DNA of 64,000 nucleotides from Streptococcus mitis (GTDB lineage Bacteria > Bacillota > Bacilli > Lactobacillales > Streptococcaceae), in assembly GCA_001560895.1 (NCBI GenBank), contig CP014326.1:1562001-1626000 (forward strand), given 5' to 3'. A program made the position numbers and the translations under genes. The notes beneath the pieces are model-generated. The model was not told the origin of the DNA. It saw nothing but the letters and a program-made list of their open reading frames with translations, and did not search any database. Shown piece by piece: positions 31,190 to 40,981 of the stretch (position 1 is its first letter; every line of letters begins with the position of its first letter).

Positions 31190-33886
31190 TTAAATCGCAT
31201 TCTTATCAAAACCGAGTTTGCGTTGAACAAACTTAACAATTTCGACGATAATAATCATTGAGAAACTTCCTGCCATAACAATTGCCCATTGTGATAAGTC
31301 TAGTTTGGTTACGTGGAAGATTCCTTCAAGCGGTTCTACAACGATTGTTGCCATGAGAAGGATAAAGGATACCAAGATGGACCAGTTGAAGGTCTTAGAC
31401 TTGAATGGGCCAACTGTCAAGATGGATTGGTAAACAGATTTGACATTGTAGGCATGGAAGAGCTGAATCAAACCAAGGGTTGCAAAGGCCATAGTAAGGG
31501 CATCTGCATGAATGGCATGATTGTCACCCACATGAACTGGGTAAGCAATCGCAAGACCATAAACACTCATAACAATAGCTGCTTGGAGTACTCCTTGATA
31601 GATGATAGAACTGAAAACACCACCTGAGAAGAAGCTAGCCTTGCGTCCACGCGGTTTGTGGGTCATAACACCTGGCTCAGCAGGTTCAACACCTAGAGCG
31701 ATAGCTGGGAAAGTATCCGTTACCAAGTTGATCCACAAAAGATGAACTGGCTGCAAAACGTCCCAACCAAACAAGGTTGATAGGAAGATAGTTAATACTT
31801 CAGCAGTATTGGCAGAAAGTAGGTACTGAATAGTCTTTTGAATATTTGAGAAGACCTTACGTCCTTCTTCCACTGCAACGATAATAGTCGCAAAGTTATC
31901 ATCTGCAAGAATCATGTCAGAAGCCCCCTTAGAAACCTCTGTACCAGTGATCCCCATACCGATACCGATATCTGCTGTTTTCAGAGCTGGGGCGTCATTG
32001 ACCCCGTCACCTGTCATGGCAACGACCTTACCTTGTTTTTGCCATGCCTTGACAATACGAACCTTGTGTTCTGGAGACACACGGGCATAAACAGAGTATT
32101 GACCAACTACTTTTTCAAAGTCTTCATCTGACAGTTCATTGAGTTCAGCACCAGTTAAAACGTGACCTTCTGTATCGTTTGCATCAATAATGCCCAAACG
32201 TTTGGCAATAGCTTCTGCTGTGTCTTGGTGGTCACCTGTAATCATGATCGGACGAATTCCCGCTTCCTTGGCCACTCGAACAGCTTCAGCAGCTTCAGGA
32301 CGTTCAGGGTCAATCATTCCAATCAAACCAGTGAAGATTAAATCATTTTCAAGCTCCTCAGAAGTAAGATTTTCTGGAATGCTATCGATAATCTTATAAG
32401 CACCTGCAAGGACACGCAAGGCTTGGTGGGCCATTTCAGAATTGTTGGTATGAATGAGGTTTGTAACCTTCTCATCAATCGGAGCGATATCCCCAGCCTT
32501 ATCACGAAGAACACAACGTTTCAAAAGTTGGTCTGGAGCACCCTTGACCGCTACAAGGAATTTACCATCTGGCAATGGGTGAACCGTTGACATGAGCTTA
32601 CGATCAGAGTCAAATGGCAACTCAGCCACACGTGGATATTTCTCTAAGAAACCTTTGACATCGTAACCCTTGTCCAAGGCATACTGGATAAAGGCTGTTT
32701 CAGTTGGGTCCCCAATCAGGTTACCTTCCACATCAATTTTCGTATCATTGGCCAAGACAACTGAACGAAGAAGAGGCATTTCAAGACCTAGTTCAATGTC
32801 ATCAGCTGAGTCATGTAGAACCGCATCGTAGAAGACTTTTTCGACTGTCATCTTGTTCATGGTCAGTGTACCAGTCTTATCAGAAGCGATGATTTCTGTT
32901 GAACCGAGGGTTTCAACTGCTGGCAACTTACGAACGATAGAGTTTCGTTTAGCCAAAACTTGAGTACCAAGGGCAAGAACGATGGTTACGATAGCTGGAA
33001 GTCCTTCTGGAATGGCTGCAACGGCAAGCGCAACAGAGGTCATCAACTCACCAAGTGGATCTTTACCTTGGATAAAGACACCCACTACAAAAGTAACAAG
33101 AGCAATAACCAAGATAGCATAAGTCAAGACCTTAGAAAGGTTGTTCAAGTTTTGTTTGAGGGGTGTATCTGTCTCATCAGCGTCTTGAAGCATACCAGCA
33201 ATGTGACCGACTTCAGTATACATACCTGTATTGACAACAACACCCATTCCACGACCATAGGTCACGTTTGAGTTTTGGAAGGCCATGTTGACACGGTCAC
33301 CAATACCAGCATATGCAGCAAGCTCGACTGTCAAGTCTTTTTCGACTGGCACAGACTCGCCTGTCAAGGCAGCTTCTTCAATTTTAAGAGAGTTGGCTTC
33401 TAGCAAACGTAGGTCCGCTGGTACCACATCACCTGCTTCAAGAGCAACAATATCTCCAGGCACCAATTCTTTTGAATCAATCTCTGCCATGTGGCCATCA
33501 CGAAGAACGCGAGCAGCTGGACTTGACATAGATTTAAGGGCTTCGATGGCTTCTTCTGCTTTTCCTTCTTGGTAAACACCAAAGGCAGCGTTGATAATAA
33601 CCACTGCTAGGATAATAATGGCATCTGCAATATCTTCCCCACCAGAGGTCACGACTGACAAGATAGCTGCCGCAACTAGGATGATAATCATCAAATCCTT
33701 AAACTGTTCGATGAATTTGACCAGGATTGATCGTTTCTCGCCTTCTTCGAGTTCATTGTGGCCAAATTCAGCAAGGCGTTTTTCTGCCTCGCTTGATGAC
33801 AAACCTTGCTCGGTCGCATCCACAGCCTTCAAGACCTCTTCAGGACTTTGAGTGTAAAACGCTTGGCGTTTTTGTTCTTTTGACAT
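31190..33886 (-). CDS. mgtA: P-type cation-transporting ATPase MgtA (CaxP), manganese/calcium exporter
   Basis: 898 residues from the ATG at 33886, chosen because AGGAGGAG lies just upstream; a longer frame to 33934 lacks a ribosome site. P2A ATPase signatures: the TGES actuator loop, the phosphorylation site Asp336 in DKTGTLT, the KGAPDQLL nucleotide-domain motif, MTGDGVNDAPALK, the PEGLPAIVTI helix-4 ion site, and about ten transmembrane helices. In pneumococcus this gene is known as caxP or mgtA. It was reported as a Ca2+ exporter and later as a Mn2+/Ca2+ exporter induced by a Mn2+-sensing riboswitch. The same riboswitch is visible here in the leader. The GST-like gene follows in the same operon. 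Confidence 0.93.
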   Translation of the reverse strand: MSKEQKRQAFYTQSPEEVLKAVDATEQGLSSSEAEKRLAEFGHNELEEGEKRSILVKFIEQFKDLMIIILVAAAILSVVTSGGEDIADAIIILAVVIINAAFGVYQEGKAEEAIEALKSMSSPAARVLRDGHMAEIDSKELVPGDIVALEAGDVVPADLRLLEANSLKIEEAALTGESVPVEKDLTVELAAYAGIGDRVNMAFQNSNVTYGRGMGVVVNTGMYTEVGHIAGMLQDADETDTPLKQNLNNLSKVLTYAILVIALVTFVVGVFIQGKDPLGELMTSVALAVAAIPEGLPAIVTIVLALGTQVLAKRNSIVRKLPAVETLGSTEIIASDKTGTLTMNKMTVEKVFYDAVLHDSADDIELGLEMPLLRSVVLANDTKIDVEGNLIGDPTETAFIQYALDKGYDVKGFLEKYPRVAELPFDSDRKLMSTVHPLPDGKFLVAVKGAPDQLLKRCVLRDKAGDIAPIDEKVTNLIHTNNSEMAHQALRVLAGAYKIIDSIPENLTSEELENDLIFTGLIGMIDPERPEAAEAVRVAKEAGIRPIMITGDHQDTAEAIAKRLGIIDANDTEGHVLTGAELNELSDEDFEKVVGQYSVYARVSPEHKVRIVKAWQKQGKVVAMTGDGVNDAPALKTADIGIGMGITGTEVSKGASDMILADDNFATIIVAVEEGRKVFSNIQKTIQYLLSANTAEVLTIFLSTLFGWDVLQPVHLLWINLVTDTFPAIALGVEPAEPGVMTHKPRGRKASFFSGGVFSSIIYQGVLQAAIVMSVYGLAIAYPVHVGDNHAIHADALTMAFATLGLIQLFHAYNVKSVYQSILTVGPFKSKTFNWSILVSFILLMATIVVEPLEGIFHVTKLDLSQWAIVMAGSFSMIIIVEIVKFVQRKLGFDKNAI

Positions 33887-33954
33887 GTGTCTCCTCCTTG
33901 ACATTGTGTGCAAAACAGACTCTCTTTTCCTCATCGTATCTTTTCACGACAAAC

Positions 33955-33985
33955 AAAAAGAGACCTGTTAATCATAACAAGTCTC
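33955..33985 (-). terminator. Riboswitch-controlled terminator of mgtA
   Basis: Minus strand GAGACTTGTT-ATGATT-AACAGGTCTC hairpin followed by TTTTTG. Its 5' arm shares bases with the 3' side of aptamer stem P1 (CTTG), so folding of the aptamer and of the terminator exclude each other. Confidence 0.85.
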
Positions 33986-34074
33986 GCTGTTTAAGATAGG
34001 GCCGGAAAGCATACTTTTCAGTATAAAATTCGGAATGACGACACTATCACAGGTTTCTGCCAGCTACTCCCTTG
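33978..34074 (-). ncRNA. yybP-ykoY manganese riboswitch upstream of mgtA
   Basis: Hallmarks of the yybP-ykoY aptamer on the minus strand: GGGAGTAGC at the 5' side (34063-34071), GTCGTCATTC and CCGGCCC in the two docking arms, and CAGCGAGAC at the 3' side (33981-33989). Stem P1 closes through CAAG (34071-34074) with CTTG (33978-33981). The class senses Mn2+ and switches on exporters. Here Mn2+ binding should prevent the terminator at 33955-33985 and allow mgtA transcription (established for pneumococcal mgtA; inferred for this copy). Confidence 0.9.
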
Positions 34075-34083
34075 AGTAGTACT

Positions 34084-34111
34084 ATTATACCAAATTTTGA
34101 AAAGTTTTCAA
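34084..34111 (-). promoter_or_regulatory. Promoter of the riboswitch-mgtA transcript
   Basis: Minus strand TTGAAA (34106-34111), 16-base spacer, TATAAT (34084-34089). The transcript would start near 34078, right at the aptamer. Confidence 0.75.
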
Positions 34112-34123
34112 AGAGTAAAGATT

Positions 34124-35098
34124 CTATAAAGTGCTATCCTTATCAAAAGTACGTTCACTAATAATATATCTAGGACGATGTTTCGTTTCTAGGTAAATCT
34201 TTCCAATATACTCACCAATTACTCCCAAACTAATCAATTGTACTCCGCCAAGTAAACTAACTATTGCATAGGTGCTTGCCCAACCAGCCACAACCGTACC
34301 AGCAAACTTACTCCATATAACCCAAATAATTAACAGAAAACTAAAGAGTGACGTCAAAACACCAAGACTTGTAATCAAACGAATCGGTTTGATTGATAAA
34401 CTGGTAATACCATCCATAGCTAAACCAAGCATTTTAGATAGTGGATAATGACTCTCACCAGCAATTCGTTCATGGCGCTTATATAAAACGTAAGAATATT
34501 TAAAACCAACTAAAGGCATTAAACCACGAAGAAATAGATTCACTTCAGTGAATTTTTCTAATTCCTTCAAAAATCTTTTAGAAACCAAGCGATAATCAGC
34601 ATGATTAAAAACAACTTCTGCTCCAAATAGGTGTAACACTTTATAAAAACCTTCGGCTGTAATTCGTTTAAAAGCAGAGTCCGTATCACGGTTATCACGT
34701 ACACCGTATACAATTTCAGAACCACTTTTATATTCTTCAATCATCTTATCCATGCAGTTAATATCATCCTGTCCATCGACATCAATGGTAATGACAATAT
34801 CAGCAAACTGAATAGCTTCATACATCCCTGCAAGGACACTACTTTGATGACCCCTATTACGACTTTGTGATACACCAACCACAGAAGAGATGGATTTAGC
34901 ATAACTTTCTATCAGTTCCCAAGTCCGATCCTTACTTCCATCATTTACATACATGATTTTACTATGGGGATGTATTTCTTCTTTCTTTACTAATTGTTCA
35001 ATTTTTTCAACGAACATTGGATTAGTATGTGGTAGGACCTGCTCTTCGTTGTAACACGGAATAACTATATATAAAATTGGATTATTTCTACTCATCAT
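34124..35098 (-). CDS. GT2 family glycosyltransferase, GtrB/polyprenyl-phosphate sugar synthase-like
   Basis: 324 residues. An N-terminal GT-A domain (ILYIVIPCYNEEQVLPHTN, VNDGSKDRTWELIESYA, GMYEAIQFADIVITIDVDGQDD with the metal-binding DxD-type motif, YGVRDNRDTDSAFKR) is followed by two C-terminal transmembrane helices (about 235-260 and 268-295). This is the GtrB/DPMS-like layout. Such enzymes load a sugar, commonly glucose, onto undecaprenyl phosphate at the inner membrane face. It overlaps the upstream acyltransferase gene by 4 bases and is the last gene of the cassette. No GtrA flippase is seen nearby. Confidence 0.85.
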   Translation of the reverse strand: MMSRNNPILYIVIPCYNEEQVLPHTNPMFVEKIEQLVKKEEIHPHSKIMYVNDGSKDRTWELIESYAKSISSVVGVSQSRNRGHQSSVLAGMYEAIQFADIVITIDVDGQDDINCMDKMIEEYKSGSEIVYGVRDNRDTDSAFKRITAEGFYKVLHLFGAEVVFNHADYRLVSKRFLKELEKFTEVNLFLRGLMPLVGFKYSYVLYKRHERIAGESHYPLSKMLGLAMDGITSLSIKPIRLITSLGVLTSLFSFLLIIWVIWSKFAGTVVAGWASTYAIVSLLGGVQLISLGVIGEYIGKIYLETKHRPRYIISERTFDKDSTL

Positions 35099-36120
35099 TC
35101 TTCTCCTAATCTTTTTACCCCAAAAGGAAAGTTGGTTCCCCTAAATATCCTGACTATCAATTCACAACCCAAAATTGTTAATATAACTACAAAAACTGTC
35201 GTTATATATTGGTTGACAAAAATTCCAGTATATCTAAAAGACAATTCTTTGAGTAATTTTTCTACTAATACCAGAACTATCGGAGAATGCACTCCATAAT
35301 AAATTAATGTTTTTTGTCCGATTGATTTCATAATGGAACTCTCTGGAAGTGTTTTAAAAAATATGAGAACGCTCCAAATTCCTGAAATAGCTGCCAAGTA
35401 AAATAAGAAATGATTCCCAATTTGCTGATAATACAAATCAACAATTTGATAGCCACTCACTCGATAGTTTAGTTTACTACTATAATTGGTAAGAATAAGT
35501 CCAACCGGTAAAAAGTAAATTGAAAAATACTTTTCTAATTGGTGTAAATGATTCTTAGTGCATACTCCCAGCAAGATGAAAATCAGAGCAACAGGAACTA
35601 AATCAATATTCCAAATTACATAGTACTCCCTCTCATATACCTTCTGTCCGAGATAGACTAAAACCAAGAGAGATAGGATTATTATCATCCACTGGCTCAA
35701 ATTCCATCTTCTCTTTAAAATAAAGTAACTGAAAACATGAGCCAAAAACATCACATTCAAAAACCATAATTGAAAATAAATATGCAAACGATCTGAAATC
35801 AGTAACTGTTTTATAAAATGAAGAATATCAAAACTCAGAACCTGATCAGGGTACATGACAAAAAGTTGAAATAGAAAAACAAAACCATTTAGCAAGAAAA
35901 AAGGAATAACTAAACTCTTTACCTTATTTAAACAATAGCCTGAGAAGGTTTCGTATTTTCTAACATTCAAAGTAAAACCAGATAAGAAAAAGAACAACGG
36001 TATGTGGAATGAATAGAGAAGCAACTTTGCATTATTTGGAACGAAGCTACTATGTCCAATGATAACTAATATAATTGCTAAACCTTTAGACATATCTATG
36101 TAACCAATTCGGTTCTTCAT
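35095..36120 (-). CDS. Membrane acyltransferase, acyltransferase 3 family
   Basis: 341 residues, about ten hydrophobic helices, opening with the family motif IGYIDMSKGLAIILVIIGHS (conserved D-x-x-K/R-G and catalytic His). FHIPLFFFLSGF, another conserved block, follows. Members move acetyl or other acyl groups to extracytoplasmic sugars. It lies between a GtrB-like enzyme and a GT-C-like protein, 1 bp from the latter, which suggests modification of the same surface polymer. The region is visibly AT-richer than its neighbours. Confidence 0.85.
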   Translation of the reverse strand: MKNRIGYIDMSKGLAIILVIIGHSSFVPNNAKLLLYSFHIPLFFFLSGFTLNVRKYETFSGYCLNKVKSLVIPFFLLNGFVFLFQLFVMYPDQVLSFDILHFIKQLLISDRLHIYFQLWFLNVMFLAHVFSYFILKRRWNLSQWMIIILSLLVLVYLGQKVYEREYYVIWNIDLVPVALIFILLGVCTKNHLHQLEKYFSIYFLPVGLILTNYSSKLNYRVSGYQIVDLYYQQIGNHFLFYLAAISGIWSVLIFFKTLPESSIMKSIGQKTLIYYGVHSPIVLVLVEKLLKELSFRYTGIFVNQYITTVFVVILTILGCELIVRIFRGTNFPFGVKRLGEE

Positions 36121-36121
36121 A

Positions 36122-37732
36122 CTATCCTCCTGTTCCTAATTTTAAACGATAAATGCTCATATCTGAAGTGACAGATTCAACTTCCTCAAAGTAAACATCC
36201 TTCTGATAATGTTCTTTCATAATTTTTTTAACACTATACATATTCCCTGAGGAAGTGGACCAAAAGAAGAGAATATTCTGATTATTGATTGCGGAAGACA
36301 ACAGATTTTCAGATTCTTCAACTCCGTATCGCTTCATTTGTTGATAATAATGAGGAGAAAAAGTTTGCCAATTTCCTAATGTAGTTGTATTTGTCACTAA
36401 CTGATTGGGTCTTAATTTAAAAGTTGACAATGTAGGCTGTGAAGAAACCAAAGTGCCATATCCACCGAAAACAATAAGTTTATCCGAATTACTCTGTACA
36501 AGATTTTGGTACTCTGAGACTACTGACGATTGAATATAGGGAAACCAATACAGTTCTTGTCCAAGCTGATTTATCCATACTGCTCCTCCTATCATTCCCA
36601 TTATTTGTAAGCTAAGGAACACCTTCCTCTTATCAAATAAACGTCTTTTTTCATAAAATGATCGAGCATAAAAAATAAATACTAATAAGAAACATACTAT
36701 TAGAGGGATATATACGCGCTCTACTACCCTCTGTCTAACAAAGAGAGCTCCAATTAAAAGTAATGGGGAAATCGGTACAAACCATCCGTATAGCTTCTTC
36801 GGCTTAAAAATCAAAAACCAACTAATCAGTATTAAAGAGAAGGTTGTCAGAATACTATTCTTAAAAAAATCTGATATCATCTGAGGCAGATTAAACGAGT
36901 ATTTCTCTGAAAGTGAACGAACAGATTGGATGTTTGTTAAAAGAGTATTGCTTAAGGCTTTTTTTTCAGCAAATAACCAATAGGTGGAGACATTCAAATC
37001 ATTCTCACTTACTCCCAAAGCTTCAAATTCATTCGCATGTCTTTGATAATCAATAGCAGGATAATCTCTCAAATTCGTACTTAGAGCATTCCATGTCAAA
37101 TACTCCTGTACATCAGCTTTCCCTAGTATATATAGTTTATTGGAAGCAAAAATCAGTAAAATGACGCTAAATAATAAAACAATTTCTTTTCTTTTTTTAG
37201 AAGATATCCACTCGAAGAGCAGAAACGGTAATAAAAGTAAGATAAAACTAGATATTATTTGTGGTCTAATTGATAAACCAATGAACAATAATAATAGTCC
37301 TGAAATGTACTTTTTATCAAATAGTAAAAAAGTAGCCGCTGTAGCTGACAAATATGCAATAACAGAAAAAGAAAAATATTTAATAAGTATCAATTGAGCT
37401 ATAAACACTATTGGAATCAAAAAATACATTTTTTTCTTATAAAAAAAGATTGCATAGACACCAAAACTAATACAGTAAATACTAACTAAAAAACAAAAAT
37501 AAATATTCCAATTTGTAAAAATTTGTTGCAATAAAACTAAACTGGAAGATAACAGAATTCCCATATAAGGTAATAACATATTTTCCCCAGATAATATGGT
37601 TTGATTTACCATGATATCATCTACAACAGGATATTCAAAACCTCTCATTGATATATATAAATAAAAAAATAAAAATGGCAAAAATAAAAAACTTAAGTTA
37701 AGTAGCCTACTGACCATATTATTATTTATCAT
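36122..37732 (-). CDS. Polytopic membrane protein, probable GT-C-type glycosyltransferase
   Basis: 536 residues, about ten to eleven hydrophobic helices in the first 410 positions, then a soluble tail. The first external loop carries adjacent acidic residues (YPVVDDIMVNQ), as in GT-C enzymes that take sugar from polyprenyl phosphate outside the membrane. I cannot assign a known family with certainty. Together with the GtrB-like and acyltransferase genes it would form a three-component system that decorates a surface polysaccharide or teichoic acid (inference). The upstream Shine-Dalgarno is weak, and an extended -10 (TGGTAGAAT, TAGAAT at 37767-37772) lies just upstream. Confidence 0.65.
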   Translation of the reverse strand: MINNNMVSRLLNLSFLFLPFLFFYLYISMRGFEYPVVDDIMVNQTILSGENMLLPYMGILLSSSLVLLQQIFTNWNIYFCFLVSIYCISFGVYAIFFYKKKMYFLIPIVFIAQLILIKYFSFSVIAYLSATAATFLLFDKKYISGLLLLFIGLSIRPQIISSFILLLLPFLLFEWISSKKRKEIVLLFSVILLIFASNKLYILGKADVQEYLTWNALSTNLRDYPAIDYQRHANEFEALGVSENDLNVSTYWLFAEKKALSNTLLTNIQSVRSLSEKYSFNLPQMISDFFKNSILTTFSLILISWFLIFKPKKLYGWFVPISPLLLIGALFVRQRVVERVYIPLIVCFLLVFIFYARSFYEKRRLFDKRKVFLSLQIMGMIGGAVWINQLGQELYWFPYIQSSVVSEYQNLVQSNSDKLIVFGGYGTLVSSQPTLSTFKLRPNQLVTNTTTLGNWQTFSPHYYQQMKRYGVEESENLLSSAINNQNILFFWSTSSGNMYSVKKIMKEHYQKDVYFEEVESVTSDMSIYRLKLGTGG

Positions 37733-37826
37733 TACAAGCTCTCTTTCGAATAAACATTACCCTTCAATTCTACCACATTTCCTTATAAAAAACTAGCTCA
37801 CCTCCAACCTTGTAAGCCTATATCGT

Positions 37827-37855
37827 TTGAATTTTCCCTTGAAAACCAGTATAAT
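37827..37855 (+). promoter_or_regulatory. Promoter of mntE
   Basis: TTGAAT (37827-37832), exactly 17-base spacer, TATAAT (37850-37855), 33 bp before the start codon. Confidence 0.8.
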
Positions 37856-37888
37856 GGTAGAATGCTATGTGACTAGAAAGGAAGTTGA

Positions 37889-39073
37889 ATGAAGCAATCT
37901 ATCTCAAATCTCAAGTTAGCTGAACGTGGGGCCATTATCAGTATTTCGACCTACCTAATTTTGTCTGCAGCAAAATTGGCAACTGGCCACCTCCTTCATT
38001 CATCCAGTTTGGTGGCCGATGGTTTTAACAACGTGTCGGACATCATTGGAAATGTTGCCCTCTTGATTGGGATTCGAATGGCGCGCCAGCCTGCCGACCG
38101 TGACCACCGTTTTGGCCACTGGAAGATTGAGGATTTGGCTAGCTTAATCACTTCCATCATCATGTTTTATGTTGGCTTTGATGTGCTGAGGGATACCATT
38201 CAAAAAATTCTCAGTCGTGAAGAAACGATCATTGATCCTCTGGGTGCAACTATAGGAATCATTTCTGCAGTGATTATGTTTGTGGTCTATCTCTACAATA
38301 CTCGCCTCAGTAAGAAATCCAACTCCAAGGCACTCAAGGCTGCTGCTAAGGACAATCTTTCTGATGCTGTTACTTCACTTGGTACTACAATTGCCATCCT
38401 GGCTAGCAGTTTCAATTATCCTATTGTAGATAAACTGGTCGCCATTATCATTACTTTCTTTATCTTGAAAACTGCTTATGATATCTTCATTGAGTCTTCC
38501 TTTAGCCTTTCTGATGGCTTTGACGATCGTCTGCTTGAGGACTACCAAAAGGCTATCATGGAAATTCCCAAAATCAGCAAGGTCAAATCGCAAAGAGGTC
38601 GCACCTACGGTAGCAACATCTACCTGGATATCACGCTGGAAATGAATCCTGACTTGTCTGTTTTTGAGAGTCACGAGATTGCGGATCAAGTCGAGTCTAT
38701 GCTGGAGGAACGTTTTGGCGTCTTTGATACCGATGTCCATATCGAGCCCGCACCTATCCCTGAAGATGAAATTTTAGACAATGTCTATAAAAAATTGCTC
38801 ATGCGTGAACAATTGATTGACCAAGGAAATCAACTGGAAGAACTCTTGGCTGATGATTTTGTCTATATTCGACAAGATGGAGAGCAGATGGATAAAGAGG
38901 CCTATAAGGACGAAAAAGAGTTGAATTCAGCTATCAAGGACATTCAGATTACTTCTATCAGTCAGAAAACCAAACTCATCTGCTATGAATTGGATGGAAT
39001 TGTCCATACCAGTATCTGGCGTCGCCATGAAACTTGGCAAAATATCTTTCATCAAGAAACCAAAAAAGAATAG
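37889..39073 (+). CDS. mntE: Cation diffusion facilitator MntE, manganese exporter
   Basis: 394 residues, six transmembrane helices and a cytoplasmic ferredoxin-like C domain with an extra C-terminal extension. Helix 2 has Asn47-x-x-x-Asp51 (NNVSD) and helix 5 Asp155-x-x-x-Asp159 (DNLSD), the N-D-D-D metal site of Mn2+-selective CDF proteins. DHRFGHWKIEDLASL is the family loop after helix 2. In pneumococcus MntE exports Mn2+. Start at 37889 has AAAGGAAG upstream. As I recall, in pneumococcal genomes mntE lies next to mgtA; here a three-gene cassette separates them. Confidence 0.93.
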   Translation: MKQSISNLKLAERGAIISISTYLILSAAKLATGHLLHSSSLVADGFNNVSDIIGNVALLIGIRMARQPADRDHRFGHWKIEDLASLITSIIMFYVGFDVLRDTIQKILSREETIIDPLGATIGIISAVIMFVVYLYNTRLSKKSNSKALKAAAKDNLSDAVTSLGTTIAILASSFNYPIVDKLVAIIITFFILKTAYDIFIESSFSLSDGFDDRLLEDYQKAIMEIPKISKVKSQRGRTYGSNIYLDITLEMNPDLSVFESHEIADQVESMLEERFGVFDTDVHIEPAPIPEDEILDNVYKKLLMREQLIDQGNQLEELLADDFVYIRQDGEQMDKEAYKDEKELNSAIKDIQITSISQKTKLICYELDGIVHTSIWRRHETWQNIFHQETKKE

Positions 39074-39075
39074 AG

Positions 39076-39101
39076 AAATCCTGTCATGAGACGGGATTTT
39101 T
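39076..39101. terminator. Terminator between convergent mntE and the ABC-F gene
   Basis: AAATCCTGTC-ATGA-GACGGGATTT hairpin (one G-T pair), T-run on the plus side, A-rich on the other. It probably serves both genes. Confidence 0.8.
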
Positions 39102-39109
39102 CTATTCTT

Positions 39110-40981
39110 CTAGCTATCAAAGTCACTTAGATACTCATAGCGTTCGTATTTTTCAAGGAGTGCTTCGTTCTTCTCATCCAGTTCTTTTTGGAGAGTAGCC
39201 AGCTTACCAAAGTCAGAGCCGTTGGTCTGCATTTCCTCTTCAATAGCAGCGATACGATTTTCCAAGGCTTCAATATCGTCTTCAATGCTTGCCCACTCCT
39301 GCTTTTCTTGGTAGGTCATGCGTTTCTTGTCTTCTCGAACTTTGACTACTTTTTCCTTTTCAGCCTTTTGCACTTGATTGGCCATCTCTGTTTCAAAGGC
39401 TTTTTCATCAAGATAGTCCGTGTAATGACCAAAGAAAGGACGAATCTTGCCATCCTCAAAAGCGAGAATTTTGGTCGCTACCTTATCCAAGAAATAGCGG
39501 TCGTGGCTAACTGTCAAGACAGGTCCTGCAAAGCCTTGCAAGAAATTCTCCAATACTGTCAAGGTCGCAATATCTAAGTCATTTGTCGGTTCGTCCAAGA
39601 GAAGAACATTTGGTTTTTCCAAGAGCAGTTTGAGGAGATAAAGACGTTTTTTCTCTCCCCCAGACAATTTCTCAATCAAGGTTCCATGCGTCGAACGTGG
39701 GAAAAGGAACTGCTCCAGCAGCTCTGCAATCGAAGTCGTAGAACCAACGCTGGTCTTGACTTCTTCTGCCACTTCCTGCAGATAATTGATAACTCGCTTG
39801 CTCTCATCCAATCCCTCAATTTGCTGAGAGAAATAGGCGATGCGAACTGTTTCCCCAATCACAACTTGTCCTGCTGTCGGCTCAAGACTTCCTGCAATCA
39901 GATTAAGCAGGGTTGATTTTCCAACACCGTTGTCCCCAACGATTCCGATACGGTCTTTGGCCTGCACCAAGAGATTAAAATTTTGTAAAATTAGCTTGTT
40001 TTCATAGGCAAAGGAAACATCCTGAAACTCGATGACCTTCTTGCCAATCCGACTGGTTTCAAAGTTCATGGTCAAGTCCGTCTCAGCAACTCCGCCTGAA
40101 ACTTCTTTCTTCAAGTCATGGAAACGATTGATACGAGCTTGTTGCTTAGTCGCACGCGCCTGCGGTTGTCTGCGCATCCAGGCCAATTCTTGCTTATAAA
40201 GTTGTTCTTTTTTATGAAGTAGAGCTGCATCGCGCTCATCCTGTTCAGCCTTAAGGCGAACATAGTCCTGATAATTCCCTTGATACTCTGTCAAGCCTGC
40301 GCGATCTAACTCGAAAATACGTGTTGATAAAGCGTCTAGGAAATAGCGATCGTGGGTGATAAAAAGGACGGTCTTCTTGGAATTTTTTAAAAAGAGGGTC
40401 AGCCACTCAATAGTCGCAATATCTAGATGGTTGGTCGGCTCGTCCAGCAGCAAGAGGTCGTGGTTGCCAAGAAGAACTTGCGCCAACTGGACCCGTCTTC
40501 TTAGACCGCCTGACAATTCTCCAACTGGAGTAGATAAGTCCTGAATCCCCAGCTTGCTAAGAACCGTCTTGACCTGACTCTCAATTTCCCAAGCTTGGAG
40601 AGAGTCCATTTCTGCCATGACCCGTTCCAAACGTGCCTGCTTATCCTCACTATAGTTGAGCATGAGGAGTTCATACTCACGAATGAGCTGGATTTCCTTG
40701 AGGTCGCTAGATAAAACCGTATCTAAGACCGTCTTGCTATCATCAAAATCAGGATTTTGGGTCAAGTAACCAATCTGGTAATCATTTTTCGCTGAAAAGG
40801 GACTGACATCCCCATCAAAGCCAGAAACGCCAGAAAGGACATCCAAAAGGGTGGTTTTACCCGTTCCATTGACACCGATTAGACCGATTCTGTCTAGATC
40901 ATGGATAATAAAGGAAATATCCTTAAAAACGGTCTTGTCACCGACGGACTTACTTAGTTTTTCAACGATAAAATCACTCAT
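39110..40981 (-). CDS. ABC-F family ATPase (Uup-like)
   Basis: 623 residues with two ABC domains in one chain and no membrane part. Walker [10 protein letters not shown] and GDNGVGKST, signatures [13 protein letters not shown] and [13 protein letters not shown], Walker [14 protein letters not shown] and [13 protein letters not shown]. The linker between the domains ([18 protein letters not shown]) and the C-terminal coiled coil (about 550-620) match the Uup branch. ABC-F proteins act on ribosomes or, for Uup, in DNA and ribosome maintenance. It overlaps cca by 4 bases, being the last gene of dapB-cca-ABC-F. Confidence 0.9.
   Translation of the reverse strand: MSDFIVEKLSKSVGDKTVFKDISFIIHDLDRIGLIGVNGTGKTTLLDVLSGVSGFDGDVSPFSAKNDYQIGYLTQNPDFDDSKTVLDTVLSSDLKEIQLIREYELLMLNYSEDKQARLERVMAEMDSLQAWEIESQVKTVLSKLGIQDLSTPVGELSGGLRRRVQLAQVLLGNHDLLLLDEPTNHLDIATIEWLTLFLKNSKKTVLFITHDRYFLDALSTRIFELDRAGLTEYQGNYQDYVRLKAEQDERDAALLHKKEQLYKQELAWMRRQPQARATKQQARINRFHDLKKEVSGGVAETDLTMNFETSRIGKKVIEFQDVSFAYENKLILQNFNLLVQAKDRIGIVGDNGVGKSTLLNLIAGSLEPTAGQVVIGETVRIAYFSQQIEGLDESKRVINYLQEVAEEVKTSVGSTTSIAELLEQFLFPRSTHGTLIEKLSGGEKKRLYLLKLLLEKPNVLLLDEPTNDLDIATLTVLENFLQGFAGPVLTVSHDRYFLDKVATKILAFEDGKIRPFFGHYTDYLDEKAFETEMANQVQKAEKEKVVKVREDKKRMTYQEKQEWASIEDDIEALENRIAAIEEEMQTNGSDFGKLATLQKELDEKNEALLEKYERYEYLSDFDS

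Noticed and set aside
31190..33934. Longer mgtA start at 33934
   Set aside because: No ribosome site there, whereas AGGAGGAG precedes the ATG at 33886.
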